64,000 bases of DNA from Niastella sp. OAS944. Lineage in GTDB: Bacteria > Bacteroidota > Bacteroidia > Chitinophagales > Chitinophagaceae. A model generated the notes under the pieces. The model ran no database searches and was not told where the DNA came from. It saw nothing but the letters and a program-made list of their open reading frames with translations. The translations under genes and the position numbers were made by a program. The stretch is from the NCBI GenBank assembly GCA_024809215.1, contig JANUBW010000005.1, positions 434,001 through 498,000 on the forward strand. The letters run 5' to 3'. Position 1 is the stretch's first letter, and each line of letters begins with the position of its first letter. Shown here piece by piece: positions 43,016 through 51,724 of this stretch.

Positions 43016-43797
43016 ATTACGCTAAAGTATTAGATGCCGCCCTTACCATGTTTCCCAGGAAGGTGAAAGTAACCTGTATAGATGGTGTTACTGAACAACC
43101 TATAGGAAAGTATAAAGTATTGTTACATCACTTACCAATAGTATTTGATAAACCAGTAACGCTAACAATAGACGGCAATGAATGGCGGGTAATAAAAGCC
43201 AAACCACATCATTCAGATGAGTTTTCAATATTTAAAAAACTCACGCTTCATGTATTGAACAAGGAGCAACTACAGCAAACGCCATTAGGTCATGATCTGC
43301 CCACCCGGCATGCTGTTATTCCGTCAACCACTGCGGCTCCATTCTATGAGCAATTCACTATAGATATGACACCCGACCAATGGTTGCAAATGGAGTTTTT
43401 ACCAGCAGCTGAGTTAGCCAAGATACAGGAAGAACTGGCGTTGATAGACCCTATTATCTTAGCCGAAAACGGCAAAAACCCTTTATTAGGTTACGATACC
43501 CAACATATTCGACAGCAGACCGCTCATTTGGGAATAGATATTCCTTTTGACGCTTTTTGCGCTTCCATACAGGTAAACAAAAAGGGCAATGTAAGGATTG
43601 CAGAAAATAATTTTGTCGAAAACGGGTTTGCTATACAATCCGACAATTACGAATATTACGGCACGCTGGTCAACAATAGCATCACCCATTTAAGCATTAC
43701 CGCCTTCGACAGCGTGGATGACGAGTTTTCACAACTTGTTTCTACCTGGGACCTGGTGCTGGTGGACTGGGTTCGATGCAGTATAACTACGATATAA
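43012..43797 (+). CDS. Hypothetical protein, no family recognised
   Basis: A 261-residue soluble protein without signal or membrane segment. It begins MNYAKVLDAALTMFPRKVKV and has a central YEQFTIDMTPDQWLQMEFLPAAEL segment (quoted in part) and a C-terminal strand-rich part (NKKGNVRIAENNFVENGFAI; HLSITAFDSVDDEFSQLV). I do not recognise a fold or catalytic motif. It overlaps the preceding MauE-like gene by four bases (ATGA), indicating co-translation, and is followed by a strong terminator. A two-gene orphan unit, possibly of horizontal origin. Confidence 0.65.
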   Translation: MNYAKVLDAALTMFPRKVKVTCIDGVTEQPIGKYKVLLHHLPIVFDKPVTLTIDGNEWRVIKAKPHHSDEFSIFKKLTLHVLNKEQLQQTPLGHDLPTRHAVIPSTTAAPFYEQFTIDMTPDQWLQMEFLPAAELAKIQEELALIDPIILAENGKNPLLGYDTQHIRQQTAHLGIDIPFDAFCASIQVNKKGNVRIAENNFVENGFAIQSDNYEYYGTLVNNSITHLSITAFDSVDDEFSQLVSTWDLVLVDWVRCSITTI

Positions 43798-43821
43798 AGC
43801 CCCTAACCCCTTACGTTCTCC

Positions 43822-43860
43822 AATGCAGCTTTTAGGCCCCTGCTAAAAGCTGCATTTTTA
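43822..43860 (+). terminator. Rho-independent terminator after the hypothetical gene
   Basis: A perfect 14-bp stem (AATGCAGCTTTTAG with CTAAAAGCTGCATT) around a short loop, followed by TTTATTT. Confidence 0.88.
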
Positions 43861-44002
43861 TTTGCCCGATTTCAAAATTCAAATTAATTTACACGTTCAG
43901 GTCAACCCCTTCCAGGGTGCAACTTTGGAAGTTTAGTACACGATGCTCAGATTAGTAAGCCAACTGCCACTATTGGCTTAACCATTAAATGTTTTGAACA
44001 GC

Positions 44003-44338
44003 ATGGCAAAAAAGAAACGCATTGCTGCAAAGAAGACTGCACAGGTAAAAAAGAAAGCAATAGCTACGAAAAAGAAAACTGCCGGTAAGAAGAAGAAAAC
44101 CGCAAAAAAAGCATCCGCGTCCCCACAGCCAGTCACACAAAGACTGGTCATTCATACAAACGACATTACAAAGATCCTGGGCATAAATATCCGTACGGCC
44201 CAACGATTGCTACAAACGATCCGTGAAGAATTGGGCCGGAAAAAGAAAGATTATGTGTCAATAAAAGAGTTTGCCGATTATGTACATCTTACTGAAGATG
44301 AAGTAAAGCAAAACCTTAGCGAATTGTCGCTTAATTGA
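44003..44338 (+). CDS. Small DNA-binding protein: lysine-rich histone H1-like tail plus HTH-like domain
   Basis: A 111-residue basic protein in two parts. Residues 1-40 are almost only Lys, Ala and Thr (AKKKRIAAKKTAQVKKKAIA and onward), like the tails of bacterial histone H1-like proteins. Residues about 50-111 form a compact helical domain (DITKILGINIRTAQRLLQTI; REELGRKKKDYVSIKEFADY) seen in small Bacteroidota proteins and resembling an HTH/excisionase-type fold. Together they suggest a nucleoid-associated or DNA-bridging protein. The ATG at 44003 is used rather than the TTG nine bases upstream. It is monocistronic, with its own terminator. Confidence 0.75.
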   Translation: MAKKKRIAAKKTAQVKKKAIATKKKTAGKKKKTAKKASASPQPVTQRLVIHTNDITKILGINIRTAQRLLQTIREELGRKKKDYVSIKEFADYVHLTEDEVKQNLSELSLN

Positions 44339-44393
44339 CGGATAATACGGTTTTTGCCGGAAACGACGCCTTAAAGCACTTTTAACACATTAC

Positions 44394-44434
44394 AATAGGC
44401 TGTTTGACAAATATCAAACAGCCTATTTCATTTT
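44394..44434 (+). terminator. Terminator between the basic DNA-binding gene and the HD gene
   Basis: A perfect 14-bp stem (AATAGGCTGTTTGA with TCAAACAGCCTATT, loop of six) followed by TCATTTTT. It serves the plus-strand gene and may also act on the minus-strand HD gene that converges here. Confidence 0.85.
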
Positions 44435-44448
44435 TGATATTTGTCATA

Positions 44449-44727
44449 TCATTCTCCCCACTTACCGGCGCCTATTTCTTCGTGATCTTTTATACCCCAG
44501 CCATCCATGGCATTATTTTCCTTCGCAGAAACACAAATATGTCCTATGTCGTGCAGAAAGGCAGCCAGGATCACTTCTTCATCATACCCCTCCTGCTCGG
44601 CCAGCCGGGCTGCCTGTACCATGTGCTCGAGCTGTGTTACTTTTTCGCCGGCATACTCAGAGCCGCCGAATTCTTCATATAAGCGAATAACTTCGTTTGC
44701 GATGTTTGTTGCGTTTATATTGATCAT
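44449..44727 (-). pseudogene. HD-domain phosphohydrolase-like gene, 3' truncated
   Basis: 92 residues that match the first half of PhnZ-like HD-domain proteins: ANEVIRLYEEFGGSEYAGEK, the metal His in VTQLEHMVQAA, and the HD pair in AAFLHDIGHI, then GWGIKDHEEIGA. Family members run to about 180-190 residues, with the last metal Asp in the missing half. The frame stops at KWGE just before a terminator, and no continuation is found downstream in any frame. So it is probably an inactive remnant, although a short HD fold cannot be fully excluded. It starts nine bases after the susD stop (44736) on the same strand. Confidence 0.65.
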
Positions 44728-44735
44728 ACACTTAT

Positions 44736-46316
44736 TTATTTTACCAACCACATTACTCCGTTAATGTCATCATTACCGCTGTACTGGGTTTGTAGCGCAC
44801 TTGTATAGTTGGTTGTATTGGCTGTTTTTTCCGAGACCGCATACTGAAAGCGTAAGGCTATGCGGGCGCTGTTGCCGGTGCCGGGCCCTGTAGTAAAAGT
44901 GGGCACACCGGTGCGGCGCCAGGTGAAGTAAGACTCCAGGCCCGAATGGCGGAACAATGCCAGGTAACGTTGATTGAGGATCTGTGTTAAGCCCGTTGCA
45001 TTGTTTCCGGCATAGGCAACAGATGTTTGAGCATAATAGTTATTAAAGTTGACCGCAATAGCATATTTATCATATACTACATTGGCACTACCAGGGCTTC
45101 CAGATTTCAAAAAGAATGCATCAAAGGCGCCGGTCTCCGGAATATTATAAAACGCCATGGAAGCTTTTATCCCTGCTTTATAATAATCTTCTGCTGTACC
45201 CAGTTGACCTGAGCTCACCCAGCCCCTGTTAATGGCTTCGGCAATATTGAAACACATTTCAGCAAACCCAATTTGTATAGAAGGCTCTGCCGTATAGGTC
45301 TCATAAAAATGTTTACGATTGATAAGTGAGTACTGTCCGCCATTTGCTTTTATGTACATAGCGCCAATATCTTCACCCGGGCTGGCTCCTAAATATGCAT
45401 CAAAATCTGCGGGGCTTTTTCCGCCAGTTACCAATGCCGAAGCGGGTTCAGCAGTTACAAAAACCCGGGGGTCTTTCAACTGCGTAAGCAAACCTACATA
45501 CGTTGCCGTCATATTATACCGTAAGGCATCGAACCCAAAATTATCGGGGCTCATTGGATAATCGTTGGTGGGATGTTTGTATACAAACTGCAGGTTATCG
45601 CCTGCATCCTCCATTACAGGGTATTTGCTTTTGTTTGAAAGAATGGCAGAGAATTGTTGCTTCACGTTAAGCTCGGCATCATCGATCCTTTTGCTTAAAT
45701 GCAGCAACAAACGCAGACGGAAGGTGTTCACCAATTTTTGCCATTTCGTTAACTTGTTATTGTAATAAAAGTCGCCATCCAATGACGCATCGTTTGCGGC
45801 TATTAACTGGGCCAACTCGTTATTGGCACTATCAAGCCATTGTAACGATTGTTGAAAAACCTTTTTCTGTTGATCATACACCGGGGTAAGTTTTGTGCTT
45901 CCCAGCAATGCTTCAGACATAGGCACATCGCCCATTGACAAACTCATTTGGGTAAAGAAATAGGCTTTAAAGAACTTTGCCAGCGCTGCATATGGATTCA
46001 ACTGTGCGGCGCCACCTTTTATAGCCTCTTCCTGCATTTTCACTACATTCTTAAGTGTGAGATAATGATCATCGCCAGCCCCAAAATCGTAGCGATTATT
46101 GCCATAATAGTCGTAGTTACAGCAATAATACTGGCACCAGCGTTCCTTCATGCCCGATGGGGCATCATACATTTTATATAAAATACCATTCAATAGTAAG
46201 GAAGCAGGTACCGAGGTTGGTTTGTTCTCGTTTTTATTCATGTCGTCAAACGACTTCTTACAACCGGTTGCAGCTAAAACAACCAGAATAATGATCGTAT
46301 ATTGAAAGTGTCTCAT
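44736..46316 (-). CDS. SusD/RagB-like outer-membrane lipoprotein (SusD-like 2 type)
   Basis: A 526-residue lipoprotein: signal ending VLAATGCKKSFDDMN, Cys about 19. The sequence has the features of the SusD-like 2 group: NENKPTSVPASLLLNGILYK, ALAKFFKAYFFTQMSLSMGD, DVPMSEAL, FRLRLLLHLSKRIDDAEL, AEMCFNIAEAINRGW and QRYLALFRHSGLESYFTWRR. It forms the lid of the SusC at 46410, from which it is separated by a 93-bp gap with a heptad hairpin. The start at 46316 is used because the longer frame begins in that hairpin. Confidence 0.93.
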   Translation of the reverse strand: MRHFQYTIIILVVLAATGCKKSFDDMNKNENKPTSVPASLLLNGILYKMYDAPSGMKERWCQYYCCNYDYYGNNRYDFGAGDDHYLTLKNVVKMQEEAIKGGAAQLNPYAALAKFFKAYFFTQMSLSMGDVPMSEALLGSTKLTPVYDQQKKVFQQSLQWLDSANNELAQLIAANDASLDGDFYYNNKLTKWQKLVNTFRLRLLLHLSKRIDDAELNVKQQFSAILSNKSKYPVMEDAGDNLQFVYKHPTNDYPMSPDNFGFDALRYNMTATYVGLLTQLKDPRVFVTAEPASALVTGGKSPADFDAYLGASPGEDIGAMYIKANGGQYSLINRKHFYETYTAEPSIQIGFAEMCFNIAEAINRGWVSSGQLGTAEDYYKAGIKASMAFYNIPETGAFDAFFLKSGSPGSANVVYDKYAIAVNFNNYYAQTSVAYAGNNATGLTQILNQRYLALFRHSGLESYFTWRRTGVPTFTTGPGTGNSARIALRFQYAVSEKTANTTNYTSALQTQYSGNDDINGVMWLVK

Positions 46317-46346
46317 TATAAAAATTATTAAATCAACGAATATTGA

Positions 46347-46407
46347 GTTGCAGGTTTCAAGTTGCAGGTTACAAGGACCTTGTAACCTGCAACTTGAAAC
46401 TTGAAAC
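46347..46407. repeat. GTTNCAR heptad hairpin between susC and susD
   Basis: Nearly perfect 30-nt arms (46347-46376 and 46378-46407) that differ at two bases, with one base between them. 5' words: GTTGCAG, GTTTCAA, GTTGCAG, GTTACAA; 3' words: TTGTAAC, CTGCAAC, TTGAAAC, TTGAAAC. It lies inside a susC-susD operon, three bases after the susC stop (minus strand), so it must allow read-through. Confidence 0.85.
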
Positions 46408-46409
46408 AT

Positions 46410-49400
46410 TTAAAAAATAATATTCAGGTTCACGCCATACCTGCGGGTTGTTGGCGATTGCAGCCCAGTAGCACCCAGTGCATAATTGTATTGGTCAAGA
46501 TCAACGTCTTTGAAACGTTTGTCCTTATAGAAATAGATCAGGTTGCGGCCGAGAAGCGAAATGCTGGCGCGGTTGATGAATGTGCGACTCAGCAGGGCAG
46601 TTGGCAAATTATAAGTAAGCGTAACCTCACGCAATTTGGCATAGGTCTTACTCATTAAATTAGCCTCATCAATACCATAATACTTGCTCACATAATCCTG
46701 CACATGGGTAGCTGTTTTGTTAGCGGTAAACTGCAGGTCCTTATAATTGATGATATTGCCATCGTTGTCGTAATTAAGCGGTATGTTGTTAGATACCACC
46801 ACACCATCTCCAACATATATACCAGAGTAATTCTTATCACCGGCATGGTCATTATCGGCTTTTCTTGCAACACCTAAAGCGCCCTGTACGGTTTCGATAT
46901 TACGACCACCGCGCATGGTTTTATTATGCATATAGTCGGTTGTAACGCCGCCCACACTTCCATCAAATTGAAAACCGAGTGTAAACCCTTTATAACCGAT
47001 CTTGTTGTAAATGCTCCATTGGTAATCAGCATTCAGGTAACCCAGGAATTGCGACACCGGATTATTCAACGGCTTACCGGCATTATCATGAACGATCTTA
47101 CCATCGGCGGTCTTTACAAACGCGCTGGTATATAATTTATCAACGCGATCATTTACTTTATAGAAGGTAGCATAGGTAGTTTGTCCCGGGGGTAACTCCT
47201 TATATCTGTCCTGGTAGGTTGACCAGTTTATCATTACATCCCAGAGCAGGCCATTTTGCAGTTTGAGCGGTGTGCCGGTCAAAGTAAGTTCATAGCCGGT
47301 CTTTTTAGTAACCAGGGCATTTATATAATAAGCGCTGTAACCGGTGGCAAGTGAGGATACGTTCTGCAAAATACGCGGACCATCTACATATTGAAAGGCT
47401 GTAGCGCTTAATCCTAACCGGTTTTGCAGGAACCTAATATCAATACCTTCCTCATAGTTAACCCGCTTAAAAGTTCTAATATTTGGATCGAACATGTTAT
47501 TCGAGAATGCGGCTGCAGTTTGGTTATCGTATTGCTTGCTGGTTGAATATGCAGCCTGCAGCGAATAATCGGGTCCGCCATAAGGAGATAAATAATTATT
47601 TCCATAATCAAGCGGGTAATCGGTCAATGAGTTTCCCGATGGTGTGTTTCCAAAGGCCGAAATGGTACTGAATGGCGCCATACCAATGGTTGGTGAAGTA
47701 GCATCGCCACGAACCTGAGCATAAGAACCTCTTACCTTTAGGAAAGAGATGGCTGCAGGCAACTGAATATAATCTGATAAAACGCTTGATACAGAAACAG
47801 CAGGATAAAAACCACTGGGGTGCGCTTTTGGCAAGGCAGTTGATTTATCTACACGGCCTGTGGCAGAAATGGTTGCATATTTACCCAAGGTAGCATCAAG
47901 TGAATAATAGGCACTCAGCACCCGCATATCTGCCGAAAAACTACTTGCCTGTACAGGGTTTAAAGAATTACTGAAAGCATATACCCCGGGCACGTTCAGG
48001 TAATCGGTAGAAGTGAAGTTTGAGTTATAGAAAAAAGACCGCACATTGCCACCCACTAAACCAGAAAGGTTAAGAAACCTGCGTACATTATAATTATAAG
48101 CAAGCTGTACTTCTGTGTTGTTCTCAAACAAATTGCGATGATCTTCGCGATAGTCGCCCCGGGCGCCTTCACGGCCGTACGGATGGGCCGAGAACGGCAT
48201 TTTTTCGGTACGCAATAAGCCATAAGTAGTAGCCTGCGTGCGGGCGGTTACATTCAGGTTGTCGTTGAGCTTATAATTCGCAGATACATAACCGTACAGA
48301 TCGTTCTTGTAATGACCGCGCAACCACTCATACACCATAAACCAGGGATTGTGGTAGCGTTGATATTCGGCAAATACCGATTGCCTGCCTGTTTTGCCCG
48401 ATTGCCAAATACCTTTGATGTCTGGCGATTGCACATCCCAGTCGGCGCCGGTCCAGATACCAACGTTATAGAGCAAACTATTTGGGCCATAATCAACATC
48501 GGGGAAGTTGGGCGTATACTGACGGTTATAGTTCAGATTAGCTTCTATCTTTAGCTTTGACGATGGATTGAATGCACCATACATATTGAAGTTGGTTATG
48601 TTCAGGTCCATATTGGGAATATAGCTTTGCTGGTATGAATGCGATAAAGAGAAGCGCAGGTTATAATTGTCGCCGGTAGCATTCAATGCTATATTATTGG
48701 TTGATTGAAAACCGGTACGTAAAAAACGGTTCAGGTTATTTTTTCCACGGGCCACCCAGGGCGTTGGTTTTATATGACCAGTAAAATCCTGATCGTGGCC
48801 GCCGGGAAATGAAGTAACATAGGTTTGCGCAGGATCATATTCGCCATCATATTGAGGGATCAGCTGTCCTTCGAAGCGAGGGCCCCACACATCATAGTCA
48901 TTGTCATTCTTGCCACCGCCTTTACCATCGCCAAAAGCATACGTGGCATTCTCGCCAGGGCCATATTCATCCTGCACCCGCGGAAATGCCAGAAAACCTT
49001 TATCCATAGAATTGGACGAATTGAACTCTACCGTGAAACCTTTGCGTTTGGCGCCCTTTTTAGTGGTGATCAGTATGGCGCCATACTGCGCACGGTAACC
49101 ATATAACGCAGCAGCGGCCGGTCCTTTCAACACAGTATATGACTCTATATCATCAGGACTTATATTCCACGTATCGGTACTGATAGGAATACCATCTACC
49201 ACATATAAATTGATCTCATTACCACGAAGCAGCACAGTTGGTTTGCGTAATAATTCAGCTGATGCCCCAACTGATAAGCCAGCCACTTTACCTGTTAAAC
49301 CTGTAATGGGGTTTTGATCGCGGGCCTTTACCAAATCTTCCCCTTTTACTTCCTGTACGGCATAGCCGAGTTTCTTCACTTCTTTTTTTATACCAAGGGC

Positions 49401-49727
49401 GGTAACCACCACTTCGCTCAACCCGTTTGATGATTCAGTGAGCGATACCGTTATATCATTACCGGTTATGGCAACTTCTTTTGTTTGATATCCTATACCG
49501 CTCAATACCAGTACATCGCCTTCTTTTGCCTTAATAACAAAAGCGCCGCTGGCGTTACTGGACGTTCCGGCAGCATGGCCTTTCACAAGTACCGAAACAC
49601 CTGTGATGGGCTCATTGTCTTTGGCGGAAACCACTTTTCCGGTAATTGATTGCTGAGCATGAACTAAAAACGGGACAATAAACAGCCACAAAAAAAGCGT
49701 GACTTTTTTTACAAGGTATAGCCTCAT
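46410..49727 (-). CDS. SusC/RagA TonB-dependent outer-membrane transporter
   Basis: A 1105-residue SusC-type receptor without STN domain. Signal peptide ending LVHAQ; carboxypeptidase-regulatory-like domain at about 28-105 (ITGKVVSAKDNEPITGVSVL; GDVLVLSGIGYQTKEV); TonB box and plug (LSEVVVTALGIKKEVKKLGY; VLLRGNEINLYVVDGIPIS; YGYRAQYGAILITTKKG). The large barrel ends RRYGVNLNIIF. Because it lacks STN, it is not expected to signal to FecR. The XRE-cupin regulator 154 bases upstream is the likely controller. It works with the SusD at 44736; the substrate is unknown. Confidence 0.94.
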   Translation of the reverse strand: MRLYLVKKVTLFLWLFIVPFLVHAQQSITGKVVSAKDNEPITGVSVLVKGHAAGTSSNASGAFVIKAKEGDVLVLSGIGYQTKEVAITGNDITVSLTESSNGLSEVVVTALGIKKEVKKLGYAVQEVKGEDLVKARDQNPITGLTGKVAGLSVGASAELLRKPTVLLRGNEINLYVVDGIPISTDTWNISPDDIESYTVLKGPAAAALYGYRAQYGAILITTKKGAKRKGFTVEFNSSNSMDKGFLAFPRVQDEYGPGENATYAFGDGKGGGKNDNDYDVWGPRFEGQLIPQYDGEYDPAQTYVTSFPGGHDQDFTGHIKPTPWVARGKNNLNRFLRTGFQSTNNIALNATGDNYNLRFSLSHSYQQSYIPNMDLNITNFNMYGAFNPSSKLKIEANLNYNRQYTPNFPDVDYGPNSLLYNVGIWTGADWDVQSPDIKGIWQSGKTGRQSVFAEYQRYHNPWFMVYEWLRGHYKNDLYGYVSANYKLNDNLNVTARTQATTYGLLRTEKMPFSAHPYGREGARGDYREDHRNLFENNTEVQLAYNYNVRRFLNLSGLVGGNVRSFFYNSNFTSTDYLNVPGVYAFSNSLNPVQASSFSADMRVLSAYYSLDATLGKYATISATGRVDKSTALPKAHPSGFYPAVSVSSVLSDYIQLPAAISFLKVRGSYAQVRGDATSPTIGMAPFSTISAFGNTPSGNSLTDYPLDYGNNYLSPYGGPDYSLQAAYSTSKQYDNQTAAAFSNNMFDPNIRTFKRVNYEEGIDIRFLQNRLGLSATAFQYVDGPRILQNVSSLATGYSAYYINALVTKKTGYELTLTGTPLKLQNGLLWDVMINWSTYQDRYKELPPGQTTYATFYKVNDRVDKLYTSAFVKTADGKIVHDNAGKPLNNPVSQFLGYLNADYQWSIYNKIGYKGFTLGFQFDGSVGGVTTDYMHNKTMRGGRNIETVQGALGVARKADNDHAGDKNYSGIYVGDGVVVSNNIPLNYDNDGNIINYKDLQFTANKTATHVQDYVSKYYGIDEANLMSKTYAKLREVTLTYNLPTALLSRTFINRASISLLGRNLIYFYKDKRFKDVDLDQYNYALGATGLQSPTTRRYGVNLNIIF

Positions 49728-49827
49728 AAATCAGTTTTTTGGATGAGGAGAGCAGAAATTCTTCGTCCACGAAATTATCGAGGCTCTGTAAAGCGAGTGT
49801 TAGGGGTATTTTATGAAAATATTAATT

Positions 49828-49844
49828 GTTTAGCATAGCTAAAC
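49828..49844. promoter_or_regulatory. Palindromic operator candidate upstream of susC
   Basis: GTTTAGC, ATA, GCTAAAC: a 7-bp perfect inverted repeat 101 bases upstream of the susC start and 38 bases after the XRE-cupin stop. The right half (GCATAGCTA…ACT) recurs at 50448 across the start codon of the regulator. This fits a site bound by the regulator at both places. Confidence 0.45.
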
Positions 49845-49881
49845 TAATGTATAGTAATATTAAAGTAATATATGGAGGGAA

Positions 49882-50451
49882 TTAAAAGAAATAGACTACC
49901 AGCATAGAGGCATCACTATTACCAATATTACGAAGGCGGTGGCGGGCGCGGCCATCGAAGAATAAGGTATCGCCGGCATCGAGCGTGAACTTTTCTTTTT
50001 CGATCTCGTATTCGATCTTTCCTTTAAGCACATGTTTACATTCAAAGGCATCGGTACGTATCATTTGTCTACGCACTGCCCCTTTCTTCAACTCAAGTAA
50101 CACAAAGTCTACCGCCTGGGCCATAACGCTTTTGGTAAGTATACGCTTGTAAGAAAAGCCTTTTACCGGTTCCTTCTCAAAGGCTTTTTCTTCGCCCTTG
50201 CGTATTATTAAAACATGCCCGTTGGTGAAATGCTCATGCATATCATCAAAAAATGTTTTTACATCTTCCTGCAAGCCATGTATTAAATTGAACAGCACCG
50301 GTAAAGAAGGTACCGTGCGATTGTTTTCTATTTGAGAGATCAGCCCTTTCGTAACCCCTGCCCTGTTGGCCAGTTCTTCCAGTGTAATGTTCTTTTCTGT
50401 ACGTTTACTCTTTATGTTCTGCCCAATAAGCAGTATCAGATCTTCGTGCAT
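49882..50451 (-). CDS. XRE-family transcriptional regulator with cupin domain
   Basis: A 189-residue regulator. The N-terminal helix-turn-helix (about 9-62: IKSKRTEKNITLEELANRAG, VTKGLISQIENNRTVPSLPV) is a standard XRE/Cro fold. The C-terminal cupin-2 barrel (about 110-185: DAFECKHVLKGKIEYEIEKE, LDAGDTLFFDGRARHRLRN) likely binds a small ligand. It resembles PuuR/SutR-type regulators. It lies immediately upstream of the susC-susD pair on the same strand and is the best candidate for their regulator. A bidirectional hairpin separates it from the EEP gene upstream. Confidence 0.9.
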   Translation of the reverse strand: MHEDLILLIGQNIKSKRTEKNITLEELANRAGVTKGLISQIENNRTVPSLPVLFNLIHGLQEDVKTFFDDMHEHFTNGHVLIIRKGEEKAFEKEPVKGFSYKRILTKSVMAQAVDFVLLELKKGAVRRQMIRTDAFECKHVLKGKIEYEIEKEKFTLDAGDTLFFDGRARHRLRNIGNSDASMLVVYFF

Positions 50452-50516
50452 AGCTATACTTAAATATCGTTGAGCAAGTTAATTCAAAAGCTCATAAATG
50501 TAGAACATATAGAATT

Positions 50517-50560
50517 AAAAAAGGCGTGGCACACTTTAAAAGTGTACCACACCTTTTTTA
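50517..50560 (-). terminator. Terminator after the EEP hydrolase gene
   Basis: An imperfect long stem of about 18 bp (AAAAAAGGcGTGG…CACACTTT with AAGTGT…CCACaCCTTTTTT) with a T-rich end on both strands. On the minus strand it ends the EEP transcript before the XRE-cupin gene. Confidence 0.75.
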
Positions 50561-50570
50561 ATAAGTATAA

Positions 50571-51407
50571 TTACAAATTAACTACAGCCAGAATGGGATA
50601 ATGATCTGAAGGGAATTTGCCATGATAATGATCTGACAATATTCCCCATTTTTGTGCTTTGAAGGGAGCGGTAACAAAGATGTGATCGATGATCTCTGTT
50701 TTTTGCAGATTATTACCAAAGCTGTTAAATGAACCATTATTGGCATAAGGGTGTGCCACCTGTTTGAAAGTATCTTTCAGCCAGCCCGATGTTTCGAGGC
50801 TTTTATACCATTCGCTTTCATGGCTGCCATTGAGATCGCCGGTAAACACCACGGGATCGTTGCCTGCTATTTCCTTTATTTTTTTAAGTATAAGCAGGCT
50901 GCTTTCACGGCGTGCCTGTACCCCCTGGTGATCATAGTGTACGTTAAAGAAATAGAATTTCTTTTTCGACTTTTTATGCTGCAACTGTACCCATGAACAA
51001 ATACGGTTTATGCGTGCATCCCAACCCGGGCCTGGTTTTTCGGGTGTGGCAGACAACCAGAAGTTACCGCTTTTAAGTACATTGAACTTAGCCGTTTTGT
51101 AAAAGATGGCAGAGTGTTCGCCTTTCGCCTGGCCATCATCGCGGCCTGCGCCAAAGAAACTATATTCAGGCAACGCAGTCTTTATATCATCGAGCTGGTT
51201 ACGTAAACCTTCCTGTGTGCCCAGGATATCGAAATCATGAAATTGTATAAGTGAGGCTACCACCGGCGCTCGGTTCACCCACAGGTTACCCGTGTCGCGC
51301 GGGTTATCGAAACGTAAATTAAATGAGCCAACAATAAATGACTGGCCGTGCACAATGACCATGCAAAAAAACGCAATTGCTAAAACAGAGATTCTCTTTA
51401 ATGCCAT
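50571..51407 (-). CDS. Secreted endonuclease/exonuclease/phosphatase (EEP) family hydrolase
   Basis: A 278-residue exported metal-dependent hydrolase. The signal peptide (CMVIVHGQ) is followed by SFNLRFDNPRD, with the first Asn ligand, the catalytic Glu in LGTQEGLRNQ, HYDHQGVQARRES, the FTGDLNGSHESEW motif, and the C-terminal Asp-His in PSDHYPILAVVNL. This is the full EEP active site, so it is probably active as a phosphodiesterase or sphingomyelinase-like enzyme on periplasmic or external substrates. A susD 3' remnant lies 23 bases upstream on the same strand, so it was probably the third gene of a susCD operon now lost. Confidence 0.92.
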   Translation of the reverse strand: MALKRISVLAIAFFCMVIVHGQSFIVGSFNLRFDNPRDTGNLWVNRAPVVASLIQFHDFDILGTQEGLRNQLDDIKTALPEYSFFGAGRDDGQAKGEHSAIFYKTAKFNVLKSGNFWLSATPEKPGPGWDARINRICSWVQLQHKKSKKKFYFFNVHYDHQGVQARRESSLLILKKIKEIAGNDPVVFTGDLNGSHESEWYKSLETSGWLKDTFKQVAHPYANNGSFNSFGNNLQKTEIIDHIFVTAPFKAQKWGILSDHYHGKFPSDHYPILAVVNL

Positions 51408-51430
51408 ATTTCCTGATGTTATTAGTTTTA

Positions 51431-51583
51431 TTACCAGAAAGGGTTTTGTACGAGTGCCGGGTTTACATTAATGTCGTTTTGTGGTATTGGGTAAAGATAC
51501 TTCTTCCCGCTGCCAAAATTTCTGCTAACATTATTTAGCCAGGTAAGCTCACCATACGTGTCGTTCGATAAACGTTGCGGGTT
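51431..51583 (-). pseudogene. 3' remnant of a SusD gene
   Basis: Reading the minus strand from 51583 to a TAA at 51431-51433 gives about 50 residues. They include RLSNDTYGELTWLNNV and end in YPIPQNDINVNPALVQNPFW, the hallmark C-terminus of SusD/RagB proteins. An in-frame TGA lies directly upstream (51584-51586), and no further SusD sequence is seen. It is therefore a deletion relic. The downstream EEP gene keeps the spacing expected of an operon partner. Confidence 0.75.
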
Positions 51584-51724
51584 TCAGGATAAACGACATT
51601 ACAGTCAAGGCCAGATTAACTGTTTGTTATTTCTTCCCCACGTATATGATCATACACAGTTAATACGCTGGTAAAAATGACATCACATGCCCCAACTATT
51701 TTTAAAACTTAAAATTTACCAGCC

